Positions 19,172-28,304 of a stretch of 64,000 nucleotides of DNA are shown here, piece by piece. The notes under the pieces were generated by a model. It was not told where the DNA came from. It saw only the letters and a program-made list of their open reading frames with translations, and ran no database searches. The stretch lies in contig JADJWT010000001.1 in the NCBI GenBank assembly GCA_016716225.1, positions 4,164,501 through 4,228,500 of the forward strand. Direction: 5' to 3'. Numbering within the stretch: the first letter of the stretch is position 1; each line of letters begins with the position of its first letter. The position numbers and the translations under genes were made by a program. The stretch comes from Ignavibacteriota bacterium (lineage in GTDB: Bacteria > Bacteroidota > Ignavibacteria > Ignavibacteriales > Melioribacteraceae).

Positions 19172-20842
19172 TTATTTAAGTAAAGTCATTTTCTTTATTT
19201 CAGAAAATTCACCAACTTGTATTTTGTAGAAATAAATTCCGCTTGGAAGATTTACTGCATTAAAATTAACTTCATAATTTCCGGCTGGTTTTTGTTCATT
19301 TACTAATGTTGAAATTTCTTTCCCTAAAATATCATAAACTTTAATCTGCACAATTTGGCTCGAGCTAAAGCTCGAGGCTACATTTGGAATTGAATAACTT
19401 ATTTTTGTATTTGGATTAAACGGATTTGGATAATTCTGCTCCAAATTATAATTGCTTGAAATAATATTCTTAGGATTTTCAACACTAACTGCAACATCAC
19501 TTTCAATCATCCACAGATATTTATCATTTGCCCAAACTGAAAAATCTGCACTGTAATTTGTAAATACATATTCTGATTTTCCATCTTTATCCATATCACC
19601 AGCTGGCATTCCATAAAACATTCTTGGGGTAAGCACAACTGAATCAGTTGGAGAAAGTCCACTTTCTTCCCAAATATCAAATAATATATTTAATGTCCAA
19701 CTTGATGAATCAGCTGGATCACCAGTTCCGTTGTATTCCAAATCAAAAACTTGTCCATTTCTTTCTCCACCAATCATTAAATCAATATTACTATCATTAT
19801 CCGGATCAGCAATATACATTGACTTTAACCCGCCATCCGCAGTTACCGGAATATGGAAAAATGGTTTAATATCTTCCGGAGTTATTTGACTAACATCATT
19901 TATCCCGGTTACAATAAACATAGTATTCTCTGATTCAGAGCCAGCCCAATATAATTCATTAATACCATCTTTATTTGCATCAGCAACACGTAAGGCATCA
20001 ACAGCACCATAATCAGTTGTTGACATACTATCAAGTGAAGTAACCAATTCGTATTGACTATCACCATTACATTCAAAAATTCTTAAAGTCATATTTGCCC
20101 AAACAGCGGCATAAATTTCTCTTTTTCCATCATTATCTAGATCACCGGTTGTAACACTGTAAAGTGAACCATCAAAAAATTCTTGATGATTAAATTCAAT
20201 TTTGAAACTTCCAAATCCGGTTAAAGCTCCCGTTGCAGAAACAACAAAAATTTCTCTTCCGCGATCTCCCATTCTTACACCGCAAATTAATTCATTCTTT
20301 CCATCTTTATCGATATCTTCAATCGTTAATCCAAACGGACGAAAATCCAATCCATTATCCAAATTGAAGTTCCAAGATTTGTGTGCTGTAACTGAGCCTA
20401 AATCTCCTTTACCATATTTATTTTCGCCGGTAACTCCGTTCCATTCAAAAAACCAAAGTCTTGGCGGACTATCATCTGCAGCAACTGTTGGAAGTGTGAT
20501 AACAATATCAACTTTGCCAGAATTGTCTAAATCCCCAACAGCAATTCCAGGAAATGTATTTACTGAAACTGGAAATTCCCAGTACCAAACTAAATCATAA
20601 GTATTATCTGCGGTTGCTTCATACATAAGTACAAAATTTCTTTCAAGATCAGTCCAGCCGCACATAAATTCACCCCAACCGTCTTGATCAGTATCAAACC
20701 CAGCTTTAACAATTGAAATTTCCGAAGCTGCACCAGAACCTAAAAATGGTTTTTCAGCAAGTGACCAAACAACATCCCAATTGCTTTGGGAATAAATACT
20801 AATTGACAAAACAAATAAAATTAGAACAGTATACTTTTTCAT
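19172..20842 (-). CDS. FG-GAP beta-propeller protein with T9SS sorting domain
   Basis: A 556-aa secreted protein. Signal peptide at residues 1-18 (ending IYSQ). Repeated calcium-type propeller motifs are DLDNSGKVD, DIDKDGKNE, DLDNDGKRE, DANKDGINE, DPDNDSNID and DMDKDGKSE. The T9SS type A domain starts at LEQNYPNPFNPNTKI and ends KKMTLLK. Within that domain, between SYSIP and VQIKVYDILGKE, there is an extra Ser-rich piece (NVASSFSSSQI) encoded by an inserted GC-rich palindrome. It is a paralogue in layout of the protein encoded at 6882-8876. Ligand unknown. A good terminator follows. Confidence 0.87.
   Translation of the reverse strand: MKKYTVLILFVLSISIYSQSNWDVVWSLAEKPFLGSGAASEISIVKAGFDTDQDGWGEFMCGWTDLERNFVLMYEATADNTYDLVWYWEFPVSVNTFPGIAVGDLDNSGKVDIVITLPTVAADDSPPRLWFFEWNGVTGENKYGKGDLGSVTAHKSWNFNLDNGLDFRPFGLTIEDIDKDGKNELICGVRMGDRGREIFVVSATGALTGFGSFKIEFNHQEFFDGSLYSVTTGDLDNDGKREIYAAVWANMTLRIFECNGDSQYELVTSLDSMSTTDYGAVDALRVADANKDGINELYWAGSESENTMFIVTGINDVSQITPEDIKPFFHIPVTADGGLKSMYIADPDNDSNIDLMIGGERNGQVFDLEYNGTGDPADSSSWTLNILFDIWEESGLSPTDSVVLTPRMFYGMPAGDMDKDGKSEYVFTNYSADFSVWANDKYLWMIESDVAVSVENPKNIISSNYNLEQNYPNPFNPNTKISYSIPNVASSFSSSQIVQIKVYDILGKEISTLVNEQKPAGNYEVNFNAVNLPSGIYFYKIQVGEFSEIKKMTLLK
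19357..19385. repeat. REP-like palindrome inserted in frame in a coding region
   Basis: An 8-bp perfect stem (CTCGAGCT, loop AA, AGCTCGAG) sits inside the T9SS domain of the FG-GAP gene. Its right flank GGCTACATTT is identical to the flank of the intergenic element at 10440-10467. Reading continues through it, adding about 8-11 Ser-rich residues between two conserved strands. Confidence 0.65.
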
Positions 20843-20984
20843 AATTCCTCGCTTTTAGTTTTAGATTTTTATCTGCCAATCAATATAAAATTCAATAACT
20901 AATATTGAAGTTAAGAAAAGAATTTTTCTAAATCAAAAATTAAGATTTACGAGTTAAACGAAAACTAATAGATTTGAATAAAAA

Positions 20985-22475
20985 TTACTTTTTGCAAATA
21001 TCTTTTAGATATTCATTCATAAATCTAACACCAAATCCGGTGCAGTAATCTTTTGTATAATTGGTTAAATCATGATTCAATGCCGGTCCGGCAATATCAA
21101 TATGTGCGTAGGGAATTTTTTCATCGACAAATTTCTCTAAAAACTTTCCAGCGGTAATTGCTCCGCCCCAACGTGGACCTAAATTACTTACGTCAGCAAT
21201 TTTACTATCCATTAAGGAATTAAATTCATCCCAGAATGGTAATCTCCAAGTGTGTTCGTAAGTTTCTCTTGATGCAATTTCAATTCTTTTTGCAATTTCA
21301 TCATTTTTGGTAAAAACCCCAGCAGTAAATAATCCTAATGCTACAGCAACTGCACCGGTTAATGTTGCAAAATCAATTATCACATCTGGGTTATGTTTTG
21401 ATGCAAATTCCAAAGCATCTGCAAGAATTATTCTTCCTTCTGCATCTGTATCTTTCACTTCAATAGTTTTTCCGGATGAAGTTGAAATTACATCTCCCGG
21501 TTTGTATGAATTTCCGGAAATTGAATTTTCTACTGCAGGAACAATTCCAATTATTTCGATTGGCAAATTATTTCTTTCTGCAGCTTTAATAATTCCAAAA
21601 ACTGTTGCTCCGCCAGCCATATCCGCCTTCATTTGAAGCATTCCGGCAGTTGGTTTTATCGATAATCCGCCGGTATCATATGTTACACCTTTTCCTACAA
21701 GACAAATTTTATTTTTTGTTTTAACTTTTGGTTTATAGTTTGCAATAATCATCACCGGTTTATTTGAACTGCCTTTCCCAACTGATAGAATTGCATTCAT
21801 CTTTTTCTTTTTCAATTCAACTTCGGAAAAAATTTTTACATCAACTAATGTTTTGTTGAATTCCTTTTTTACTCTAGCTGCAAACTCAATTGGCGTAAGA
21901 ATATTTGCCGGTTCATTTACCAAATCTCGAGTAAAATAAATTGCTTCAGCTATTTGTTTTGTTGAATTAAAAATTTGATTTGAAATTTTTGTGTTTGGAT
22001 TTTCAAAAGTGATGTTAAGGCTAAGAGGTTTTTTTGTTTTACCGATATACTTTTTAAAATTATAATTTCCTAAATAAATTCCTTCCAAAATAGTTTGATA
22101 AAAATATTCTTCAGATTTATAATGATTTACAAAATTTTTGAAATCAATAAATGGTATATAAATATTCTGCAAATTTTGATTTTCTAAAAATTGAATCAAT
22201 CCACTAAAATAATTTCTAAAAAAATCATTATTGAATTTTTTATCAATTTTAATTCGTTTAATTACTGATAATTCCGGTGAATCTGAATTCCATATTTTTA
22301 ATTCAGAAATTTTTTCATCAAGTAATTGCAGTTTTTGTGATTCACTAATTTTAATTTTTAATTTTGTGAAAAAATCATCAACATCATGAGAGTCTTTAAT
22401 AAAATAAATAATCGCAGATTTTTTTTTATAAGAACTTAGTTTGTTGGCTGAAGTAATTTCTAAATTAAATATCAT
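20985..22475 (-). CDS. pepA: Leucyl aminopeptidase (M17)
   Basis: A 496-aa M17 cytosol aminopeptidase. Metal and catalytic motifs: GKGVTYDTGGLSIKP (Lys and Asp ligands), MKADMAGGA, and the family signature, here as DTDAEGRIILADAL rather than the commoner NTDAEGRL. The C-terminal catalytic half is well conserved; the N-terminal half is divergent, as usual. It removes N-terminal residues from peptides in the cytosol as a hexamer with two metals. It overlaps the end of the NrnA gene by four bases (ATGA), implying translational coupling. Confidence 0.9.
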   Translation of the reverse strand: MIFNLEITSANKLSSYKKKSAIIYFIKDSHDVDDFFTKLKIKISESQKLQLLDEKISELKIWNSDSPELSVIKRIKIDKKFNNDFFRNYFSGLIQFLENQNLQNIYIPFIDFKNFVNHYKSEEYFYQTILEGIYLGNYNFKKYIGKTKKPLSLNITFENPNTKISNQIFNSTKQIAEAIYFTRDLVNEPANILTPIEFAARVKKEFNKTLVDVKIFSEVELKKKKMNAILSVGKGSSNKPVMIIANYKPKVKTKNKICLVGKGVTYDTGGLSIKPTAGMLQMKADMAGGATVFGIIKAAERNNLPIEIIGIVPAVENSISGNSYKPGDVISTSSGKTIEVKDTDAEGRIILADALEFASKHNPDVIIDFATLTGAVAVALGLFTAGVFTKNDEIAKRIEIASRETYEHTWRLPFWDEFNSLMDSKIADVSNLGPRWGGAITAGKFLEKFVDEKIPYAHIDIAGPALNHDLTNYTKDYCTGFGVRFMNEYLKDICKK

Positions 22476-23485
22476 AGATTATTTGCCAAATTTATTTCAA
22501 AATTTTGAATTAATTTTTCTGCTTCTTCAATTACTTGCGGAATAATATTATCCAACTTTTCATTATACAGTCGCGAACCGGCAGCGTTTAAGTGTCCGCC
22601 GCCTTTAAATTTTTCTGCTAAGATATTTACCGGAATTTTTTCCTTTGATCGATAACTAATCTTTATTCCATTTTCCAATTCAAAAAATAAAATTCCAATT
22701 TTTACACCTTTTGTGTTTAGTGCAAAATTTACAAAACCGTCAACATCAGCTTCAATTCCATTAGCATCTTTTAAAACTGCTTGCGTAATTATCATGTATG
22801 AAACTTTTCCAGATTCGGAAATTGAAATTGTTGCAAGCGTGTTGCCCAACATTTTATTTCTGCTAAATTCATATTGCGAGTAAATTTTATCATAAACTTC
22901 TTCTGTATTTATTCCAAATTCCAAAAGTTCTGCAACTTTTCTATGAAGTTCGGAATTGGTTTTTGAAAATCTAAATGAACCGGTATCCGTCATTATTGCA
23001 GAATAAAGCGAAAGGGCAATTTGAAAATTCATTTTTAGATTTTTATTGAAATTAATAAAATCATAAATAATTTCACCAGTTGAAGATTTTATTTCATCAA
23101 TAAATTTCAAATCCGTAAAATTTTCCGGATTTGTATGATGATCAATACAAATAATTTTTCCTTTAAAATTTCTAAATGAATTTTCCATTATTGAAGTTCT
23201 GTTAAGATGATTTAAATCTAAAACAATTGCAGCTTCATAATCTTCAAATACTGATTTATGATTTACTTCATTAAAAACTTCAATAAAATTTTCTGAATCT
23301 AAAAATTTAATATTATAAGGAGTTTCCGATCGATTGATGATTTTAAATTTTTTATTTAATTGTTTCAGAATTTCTGCAATTGCAATTTCAGAACCAATTG
23401 CATCTGGATCTGGATTGACGTGAGTTGTTATAATGAAAGAAGAAAATTTGTTAAGAGATTCAAATAAGTGTGAATGATTTAACAT
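22472..23485 (-). CDS. nrnA: NrnA-type DHH phosphoesterase (nanoRNase/pAp phosphatase)
   Basis: A 337-aa DHH/DHHA1 protein. Motif I is THVNPDPDAIGSE, motif II VLDLNHLNRTS, motif III ICIDHHTN (the DHH triad), motif IV DTGSFRFSKT, and the DHHA1 glycine motif is GGGHLNAAGSR near the C-terminus. Family role: degrades 2-5-mer RNAs and dephosphorylates pAp with manganese. Normal length. It is the first gene of a two-gene unit with pepA. Confidence 0.9.
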   Translation of the reverse strand: MLNHSHLFESLNKFSSFIITTHVNPDPDAIGSEIAIAEILKQLNKKFKIINRSETPYNIKFLDSENFIEVFNEVNHKSVFEDYEAAIVLDLNHLNRTSIMENSFRNFKGKIICIDHHTNPENFTDLKFIDEIKSSTGEIIYDFINFNKNLKMNFQIALSLYSAIMTDTGSFRFSKTNSELHRKVAELLEFGINTEEVYDKIYSQYEFSRNKMLGNTLATISISESGKVSYMIITQAVLKDANGIEADVDGFVNFALNTKGVKIGILFFELENGIKISYRSKEKIPVNILAEKFKGGGHLNAAGSRLYNEKLDNIIPQVIEEAEKLIQNFEINLANNL

Positions 23486-23554
23486 ATTTAATTTGCCAAA
23501 GAAAAGAATTTTTGCAATGAAAAATAGGCGGGAAAAATTCCCGCCGTAAAAATA

Positions 23555-24595
23555 TTAGTTTTCAGAAACTTCCCAAGTATTTGTAGCGAAAAGTAATTTT
23601 TCCAAATCACCTTTTCCTTTTTTCTTTTTTACTTGTTCAATCTGTTCAACCATTGCTTCATCATAAGTTGGTTTAAACACTTGTCTGAAAACACCAATAG
23701 GTGTTGGTAAATTTGGGTCATCAGTTAAATGAGAAAGAATAAAAGCTCTAACCATTCCATGATCTTTTTCATCATGTACAATTATATCATTAATTGTATG
23801 TCTCCCATCGTTTAAATCTACAACAACCGGAGTAAATCCATCAAGCTTTATACCTTTATCTTTATTCTTACCGAACAGCATTGGTTTTCCATGTTCTAAA
23901 ATTACAACATGATCATCTTTAGTTTCTTTTTCGGTAAGAAGTTCAAATGCTCCATCATTAAAAATATTGCAATTTTGATAAACTTCAACAAAAGCTAATC
24001 CCTTATGTGCTGCAGCTCTATCAATCATTTCCGCAAGATGTTTTGGTTCACGATCAAGAGATCTTGCCACAAAAGTTGCATTTGAACCTAGTGCAAGAGA
24101 AATAGCATTGAAAGGATAATCAACACTTCCGTAAGGAGAAGTTTTAGTTACTTTTCCTTTTTCTGATGTAGGAGAATATTGACCTTTTGTTAAACCGTAA
24201 ATTCTATTATTGAATAAAATTATTTTAAGATCAATATTTTTTCTGCACGCATGAATAAAATGATTCCCACCGATGCTTAATAAATCACCATCTCCGGTTG
24301 CAACCCAAACAGTTAAATCGGGTCGTGCAATTTTTAATCCGGTTGCAATTGCCGGAGCTCTTCCGTGAATTCCATGAAAACCATATGTTCCCATATAATA
24401 TGGAAATCTGCTTGAACATCCTATTCCGGATACCCAAACAACTTTTTCCTTTACAATGTTTTCTATATTTGGCAAAGTTCTCTGAACTTGCGCAAGTATT
24501 GAATAATCTCCGCAGCCCGGACACCATCTTACATCTTGCCCACTTGAGAAATCCTTTGATGTATATTTTTCTGTTTTTATTTCCGTGCTACTCAT
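23555..24595 (-). CDS. korB: 2-oxoacid:ferredoxin oxidoreductase, beta subunit
   Basis: A 346-aa beta subunit of the 2-oxoglutarate/2-oxoacid:ferredoxin oxidoreductase family. It contains RWCPGCGDYSI, IGCSSRFPYY, HGRAPAIATGLK and the thiamine-diphosphate site GDGDLLSIGGNH...NNRIYGLTKGQYSPTS (TPP around residues 98-125). The conserved Cys residues in the N-terminal part are consistent with the 4Fe-4S cluster. It converts 2-oxoacid plus CoA to acyl-CoA with reduction of ferredoxin; the reverse direction is used in the reductive TCA cycle. Its start overlaps the alpha gene end by eight bases. Confidence 0.92.
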   Translation of the reverse strand: MSSTEIKTEKYTSKDFSSGQDVRWCPGCGDYSILAQVQRTLPNIENIVKEKVVWVSGIGCSSRFPYYMGTYGFHGIHGRAPAIATGLKIARPDLTVWVATGDGDLLSIGGNHFIHACRKNIDLKIILFNNRIYGLTKGQYSPTSEKGKVTKTSPYGSVDYPFNAISLALGSNATFVARSLDREPKHLAEMIDRAAAHKGLAFVEVYQNCNIFNDGAFELLTEKETKDDHVVILEHGKPMLFGKNKDKGIKLDGFTPVVVDLNDGRHTINDIIVHDEKDHGMVRAFILSHLTDDPNLPTPIGVFRQVFKPTYDEAMVEQIEQVKKKKGKGDLEKLLFATNTWEVSEN

Positions 24596-26438
24596 TTTTT
24601 CCTCCTAAAACTTCTACAATCTTTGCTTCAATATCTCCAACTCTAAAAGGCAATCCTCTAACAACGTTAAATTGAATTATAGGAATTAGAAATTCACTTT
24701 TTAATACTTTTGCTAATTGTCCCATATTAATTTCCGGGAGAAGAATATGTTTAAAACTTTTTAAAACTTCTTCCGTATTTTTTGGCATTGGATTAATATA
24801 CTTAAAATGAGCTTGAGCTACTTTGTAACCTTTTTTGCGTGAATGCATTACAGCTTCTTTTATTGCTCCATAGGTTCCACCCCAGCCAATTACTAAAATA
24901 TCAGCATCGTTATCACCCTCAATTTCCAAATCAGGTATTGAATTTGCCATTTTTTTAATTTTTTCTTCTCTTACTTTTATCATTTCAAAATGATTATCAG
25001 GATCGTAGCTTACATTTCCGGTAATATTTGCTTTTTCAAGTCCACCAATTCTATGTTCTAAACCAGGAGTTCCAGGAATTGCCCATGGTCTAACAAGATT
25101 TTCATCTCGGGAATAAGGTTGATATGAATCAACATCTGTATGGAATTTAACTGGAATTTCTGGAATTGAATCTATACTTGGAATTTTCCAAGGTTCAGAA
25201 CCATTTGCTAAATATCCATCTGTTAATAAAATTACTGGACTCATATAAGTCAGCGCTAATCTTGAAGCTTCGATTGACATATCAAAACAATCACTTGGGG
25301 TTGCAGCTGCAACAACAGCAACTGGAGCTTCTCCATTTCTTCCATATAGTGCTTGAAGTAAATCAGCTTGTTCTGTTTTCGTTGGTAAACCAGTACTTGG
25401 TCCGCCACGTTGAACATTTACAATAACTAACGGTAATTCTGTCATTACTGCTAAACCGGTTGCTTCAGTTTTAAGTGCTAAACCAGGACCACTTGTAGTT
25501 GTAATAGCTAAACTTCCGCCAAAAGCAGCTCCAATTGCCGATGCAATTCCGGAGATTTCATCTTCAGCTTGAAAAGTTTTAACTCCAAATTCTTTGTATT
25601 TACTTAAATATTGTAAAATATCAGAAGCTGGCGTAATTGGATATGAACCTAAAAATAATTGTAGCCCAGCTTTTTCTGCGGCTACAACAAATCCTAAAGC
25701 AGTAGCTTCATTCCCGGAAATATTTCTATAAACACCAGATTTAAGTTTTGCAGGTTCGATTGTATATCTTGTTGTAAATCTTTCTGTAATATCTCCAAAA
25801 TTATAACCGGCTTTCAATGCTTTTTCATTTGCATCAATAATATCGGGTTTATTTTTAAATTTTGACTCAATCCAGTTTACAGTTTGATCAATTGGTCTAT
25901 TATATAACCAATACATTAATCCAAGTGCAAAAAAGTTTTTACATCTTGATTTTTCTTTTTGACTTAGCGGACTATCTTCCAAAGCAGAAAAAGTAAGTGA
26001 AGTAATTGGAATATCCATAATTTCATAACCATCCAAAGAACCATCTTCAAGTGGATTGCTATCATATTCAGCTAATTTCAAATTTTTCTTATCAAAAGCA
26101 TCTGAGTTAACAATTATTAATCCGTTTCTCCTTAATTCCGGTAAATTTTTCTTTAATGCAGCTGGATTCATTGCAACTAAAACATCAGGAACATCACCGG
26201 GAGTATGAATATCTTCACTGCTAAAATGGAGTTGAAATCCGCTAACGCCGTATAAAGTTCCGGCAGGAGCTCTAATTTCTGCGGGATAATCTGGAAGAGT
26301 ACTTAAATCATTACCAAGTACTGCAGTCGTATCACTAAATTGAGTTCCGGTAAGCTGCATTCCATCGCCGGAATCTCCCGCAAAACGAACCGTAACTTCA
26401 TCAATGTGTTTTTCTACTTTTTCTTTTACATCTGCCAT
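24588..26438 (-). CDS. korA: 2-oxoacid:ferredoxin oxidoreductase, fused gamma-alpha subunit
   Basis: About 616 aa from the ATG at 26438; a TTG 15 bases earlier is less likely. Residues 20-190 are the gamma domain (RFAGDSGDGMQLTG, YPAEIRAPAGTLYG). From about 210 it is the alpha/pyrimidine-binding domain (YPITPASDILQYLS, FQAEDEISG, TTTSGPGLALKTEA, VNVQRGGPSTGLPTKTEQ). The gamma-alpha fusion is the normal KorA layout. It pairs with the beta subunit encoded directly downstream. 2-Oxoglutarate is the likely substrate, but pyruvate cannot be ruled out by sequence reading. Confidence 0.92.
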   Translation of the reverse strand: MADVKEKVEKHIDEVTVRFAGDSGDGMQLTGTQFSDTTAVLGNDLSTLPDYPAEIRAPAGTLYGVSGFQLHFSSEDIHTPGDVPDVLVAMNPAALKKNLPELRRNGLIIVNSDAFDKKNLKLAEYDSNPLEDGSLDGYEIMDIPITSLTFSALEDSPLSQKEKSRCKNFFALGLMYWLYNRPIDQTVNWIESKFKNKPDIIDANEKALKAGYNFGDITERFTTRYTIEPAKLKSGVYRNISGNEATALGFVVAAEKAGLQLFLGSYPITPASDILQYLSKYKEFGVKTFQAEDEISGIASAIGAAFGGSLAITTTSGPGLALKTEATGLAVMTELPLVIVNVQRGGPSTGLPTKTEQADLLQALYGRNGEAPVAVVAAATPSDCFDMSIEASRLALTYMSPVILLTDGYLANGSEPWKIPSIDSIPEIPVKFHTDVDSYQPYSRDENLVRPWAIPGTPGLEHRIGGLEKANITGNVSYDPDNHFEMIKVREEKIKKMANSIPDLEIEGDNDADILVIGWGGTYGAIKEAVMHSRKKGYKVAQAHFKYINPMPKNTEEVLKSFKHILLPEINMGQLAKVLKSEFLIPIIQFNVVRGLPFRVGDIEAKIVEVLGGKNE

Positions 26439-26519
26439 TTGTTTACCAATCAATTTATTATAAATTTTTTATAAAATAAAAAATATGAAAGCTAAAAAGA
26501 TTAACCAAGGAAATTATTT

Positions 26520-28289
26520 TTATTTTACAGTCTCAATTATTTTATGAAATTCTTTCGCATTAATAAAGCCAGTAATTCTTTCCACTTCTTTGCCATTTGA
26601 ATCAATAATTAAAACTGTGGGCATTCCTCTTATTTCGAATTTCTTTCTGATAATTTCGGTTTCTTCGGAAAGTGTTTTGGTCATATCAACTTTAAAACTT
26701 TTGAAGTTTTGTGAGGCTTTAATCACTTCATCATTAGAAAAAGTTAGTGCATCTAATTCCTTACATGGAATACACCAATCGGCATAAAAATCAATAATCA
26801 TTTTTTCATTATTTGATAAGGCTGATTCATAATTTTGTTCAGAATAATATTCCCAATCTAAAGATTTTTTTTCGTTTGGATAAAGCAAATATGCAGCACC
26901 GATAATTAACAATGTGCTAAAAACTATTTTAAATATTTTGAATCCGAAAATTTTGTTTGCCTCGTTATCCATTATGAATAAAAGAATTCCGGAAATTATC
27001 ATAAAAATTGGAAGAATATATTTTGAGATGGATTTTGGTAAAAGAGGTTCTGCAAAATAAATTGCCATTCCAAGTAAAATAAATCCGAAAATATGTTTTA
27101 CAGCATCCATCCAAAAACCGGCACGAGGAAGATTTTTAATTTTTCCGGAAAATAAAGCTAACACCAAATACGGCAAACCTAATCCAATTGCCATAACAAA
27201 GAAAAGTAAAAATCCATAAAAGGGATCTCCCTTTGCTGCAACATAAGTTACCAATCCAATTACAAAAGGACCAATACAAGGAGCTGCAACAATTCCCATT
27301 GTTAATCCCATAAAAAATGCGCCGAACATTCCCGATTTTGAACCACCGGCTTTTGCAACAAGCGAATCCGGCAATTTAAATTCATAAACTCCGAACATGC
27401 TCAATGAGAGTGCAATAAAAATTAGAGCAATGAAAATAATTACAATTGGATTTTGTAGAAGTGTACCGAAAACTGATCCGCTTAGTGCTGTAACAACTCC
27501 AACAACAGAATAAGTTAGTGCCATTCCTAAAACATAAAAAAATCCCATTAAAAATAATTTTGAACTTTTCCCTTCACTTTGTCCGCCGAAATAACCAATC
27601 GTAATTGGAATTAATGGATAAACACAAGGTGTAAGATTTAAAGCTAAACCGCCTAAAAATACAATTAGTAGAGTTAGAAATAATCCACTTTTTTCAAGCT
27701 GATTAGTTAATGAATCATCTTCACTTTTTTTTGATGAAGAATATTGCAAATTTAGATTGCTAAAAATTTCTGAATTAATTTCTTGAATCTGTTCTGATTT
27801 ATCAACAACTATTAAATTTATTGTATCAATTATTGAACTTGGCGCCATACAAGTTGCGTTGTTACATCCTTGATATGAAAGCTCAACAACAATTTGTTTT
27901 TCACCCAATTGAATGTTTTGAGGAACTTTTAAAATTGTTCCTATAAAAACTTCACCTTCAAAAACCGAAACTGGATTATCAGAAAAATCAAATTTAATTT
28001 CTTTGGATTTCGGATAAACAATTTTTCCAATTTCAAAATTATCGGAAGTTGTAATTTTCAATTCGGTAGGAATTAAAAAATCTTCTTTAGGTTTATCAGA
28101 ATTTATATGCCATGCATGATCAATATTAATTTTTACGGCAAGTTTTACTTCACCGCCTTGCTGAATTTTATTGAACGATGTAAAAACTTCCGTTTTAAGA
28201 ATTTTAACTTTCTCAAATCCAAATTGTGAAAAAACATTAATTGTAAAAGTCAGAAAAAGTAGAATTGTAAATATTTTTATTTGTTTCAT
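26520..28289 (-). CDS. dsbD: Thiol:disulfide interchange protein DsbD
   Basis: A 589-aa DsbD with all three parts. After the signal peptide comes the periplasmic alpha domain with its Cys pair in YQGCNNATCMAPS. The eight-helix CcdA-like membrane domain carries LNLTPCVYPLIPITIGYFGG and VAAPCIGPFVIG, where the Cys residues carry electrons. The C-terminal thioredoxin domain has FYADWCIPCKEL near residue 506. It passes electrons from cytosolic thioredoxin to periplasmic partners, for example for cytochrome c maturation. It lies just upstream of korA on the same strand, without evident functional connection. Confidence 0.92.
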   Translation of the reverse strand: MKQIKIFTILLFLTFTINVFSQFGFEKVKILKTEVFTSFNKIQQGGEVKLAVKINIDHAWHINSDKPKEDFLIPTELKITTSDNFEIGKIVYPKSKEIKFDFSDNPVSVFEGEVFIGTILKVPQNIQLGEKQIVVELSYQGCNNATCMAPSSIIDTINLIVVDKSEQIQEINSEIFSNLNLQYSSSKKSEDDSLTNQLEKSGLFLTLLIVFLGGLALNLTPCVYPLIPITIGYFGGQSEGKSSKLFLMGFFYVLGMALTYSVVGVVTALSGSVFGTLLQNPIVIIFIALIFIALSLSMFGVYEFKLPDSLVAKAGGSKSGMFGAFFMGLTMGIVAAPCIGPFVIGLVTYVAAKGDPFYGFLLFFVMAIGLGLPYLVLALFSGKIKNLPRAGFWMDAVKHIFGFILLGMAIYFAEPLLPKSISKYILPIFMIISGILLFIMDNEANKIFGFKIFKIVFSTLLIIGAAYLLYPNEKKSLDWEYYSEQNYESALSNNEKMIIDFYADWCIPCKELDALTFSNDEVIKASQNFKSFKVDMTKTLSEETEIIRKKFEIRGMPTVLIIDSNGKEVERITGFINAKEFHKIIETVK

Positions 28290-28304
28290 AATTTTCCTTT
28301 TAAA

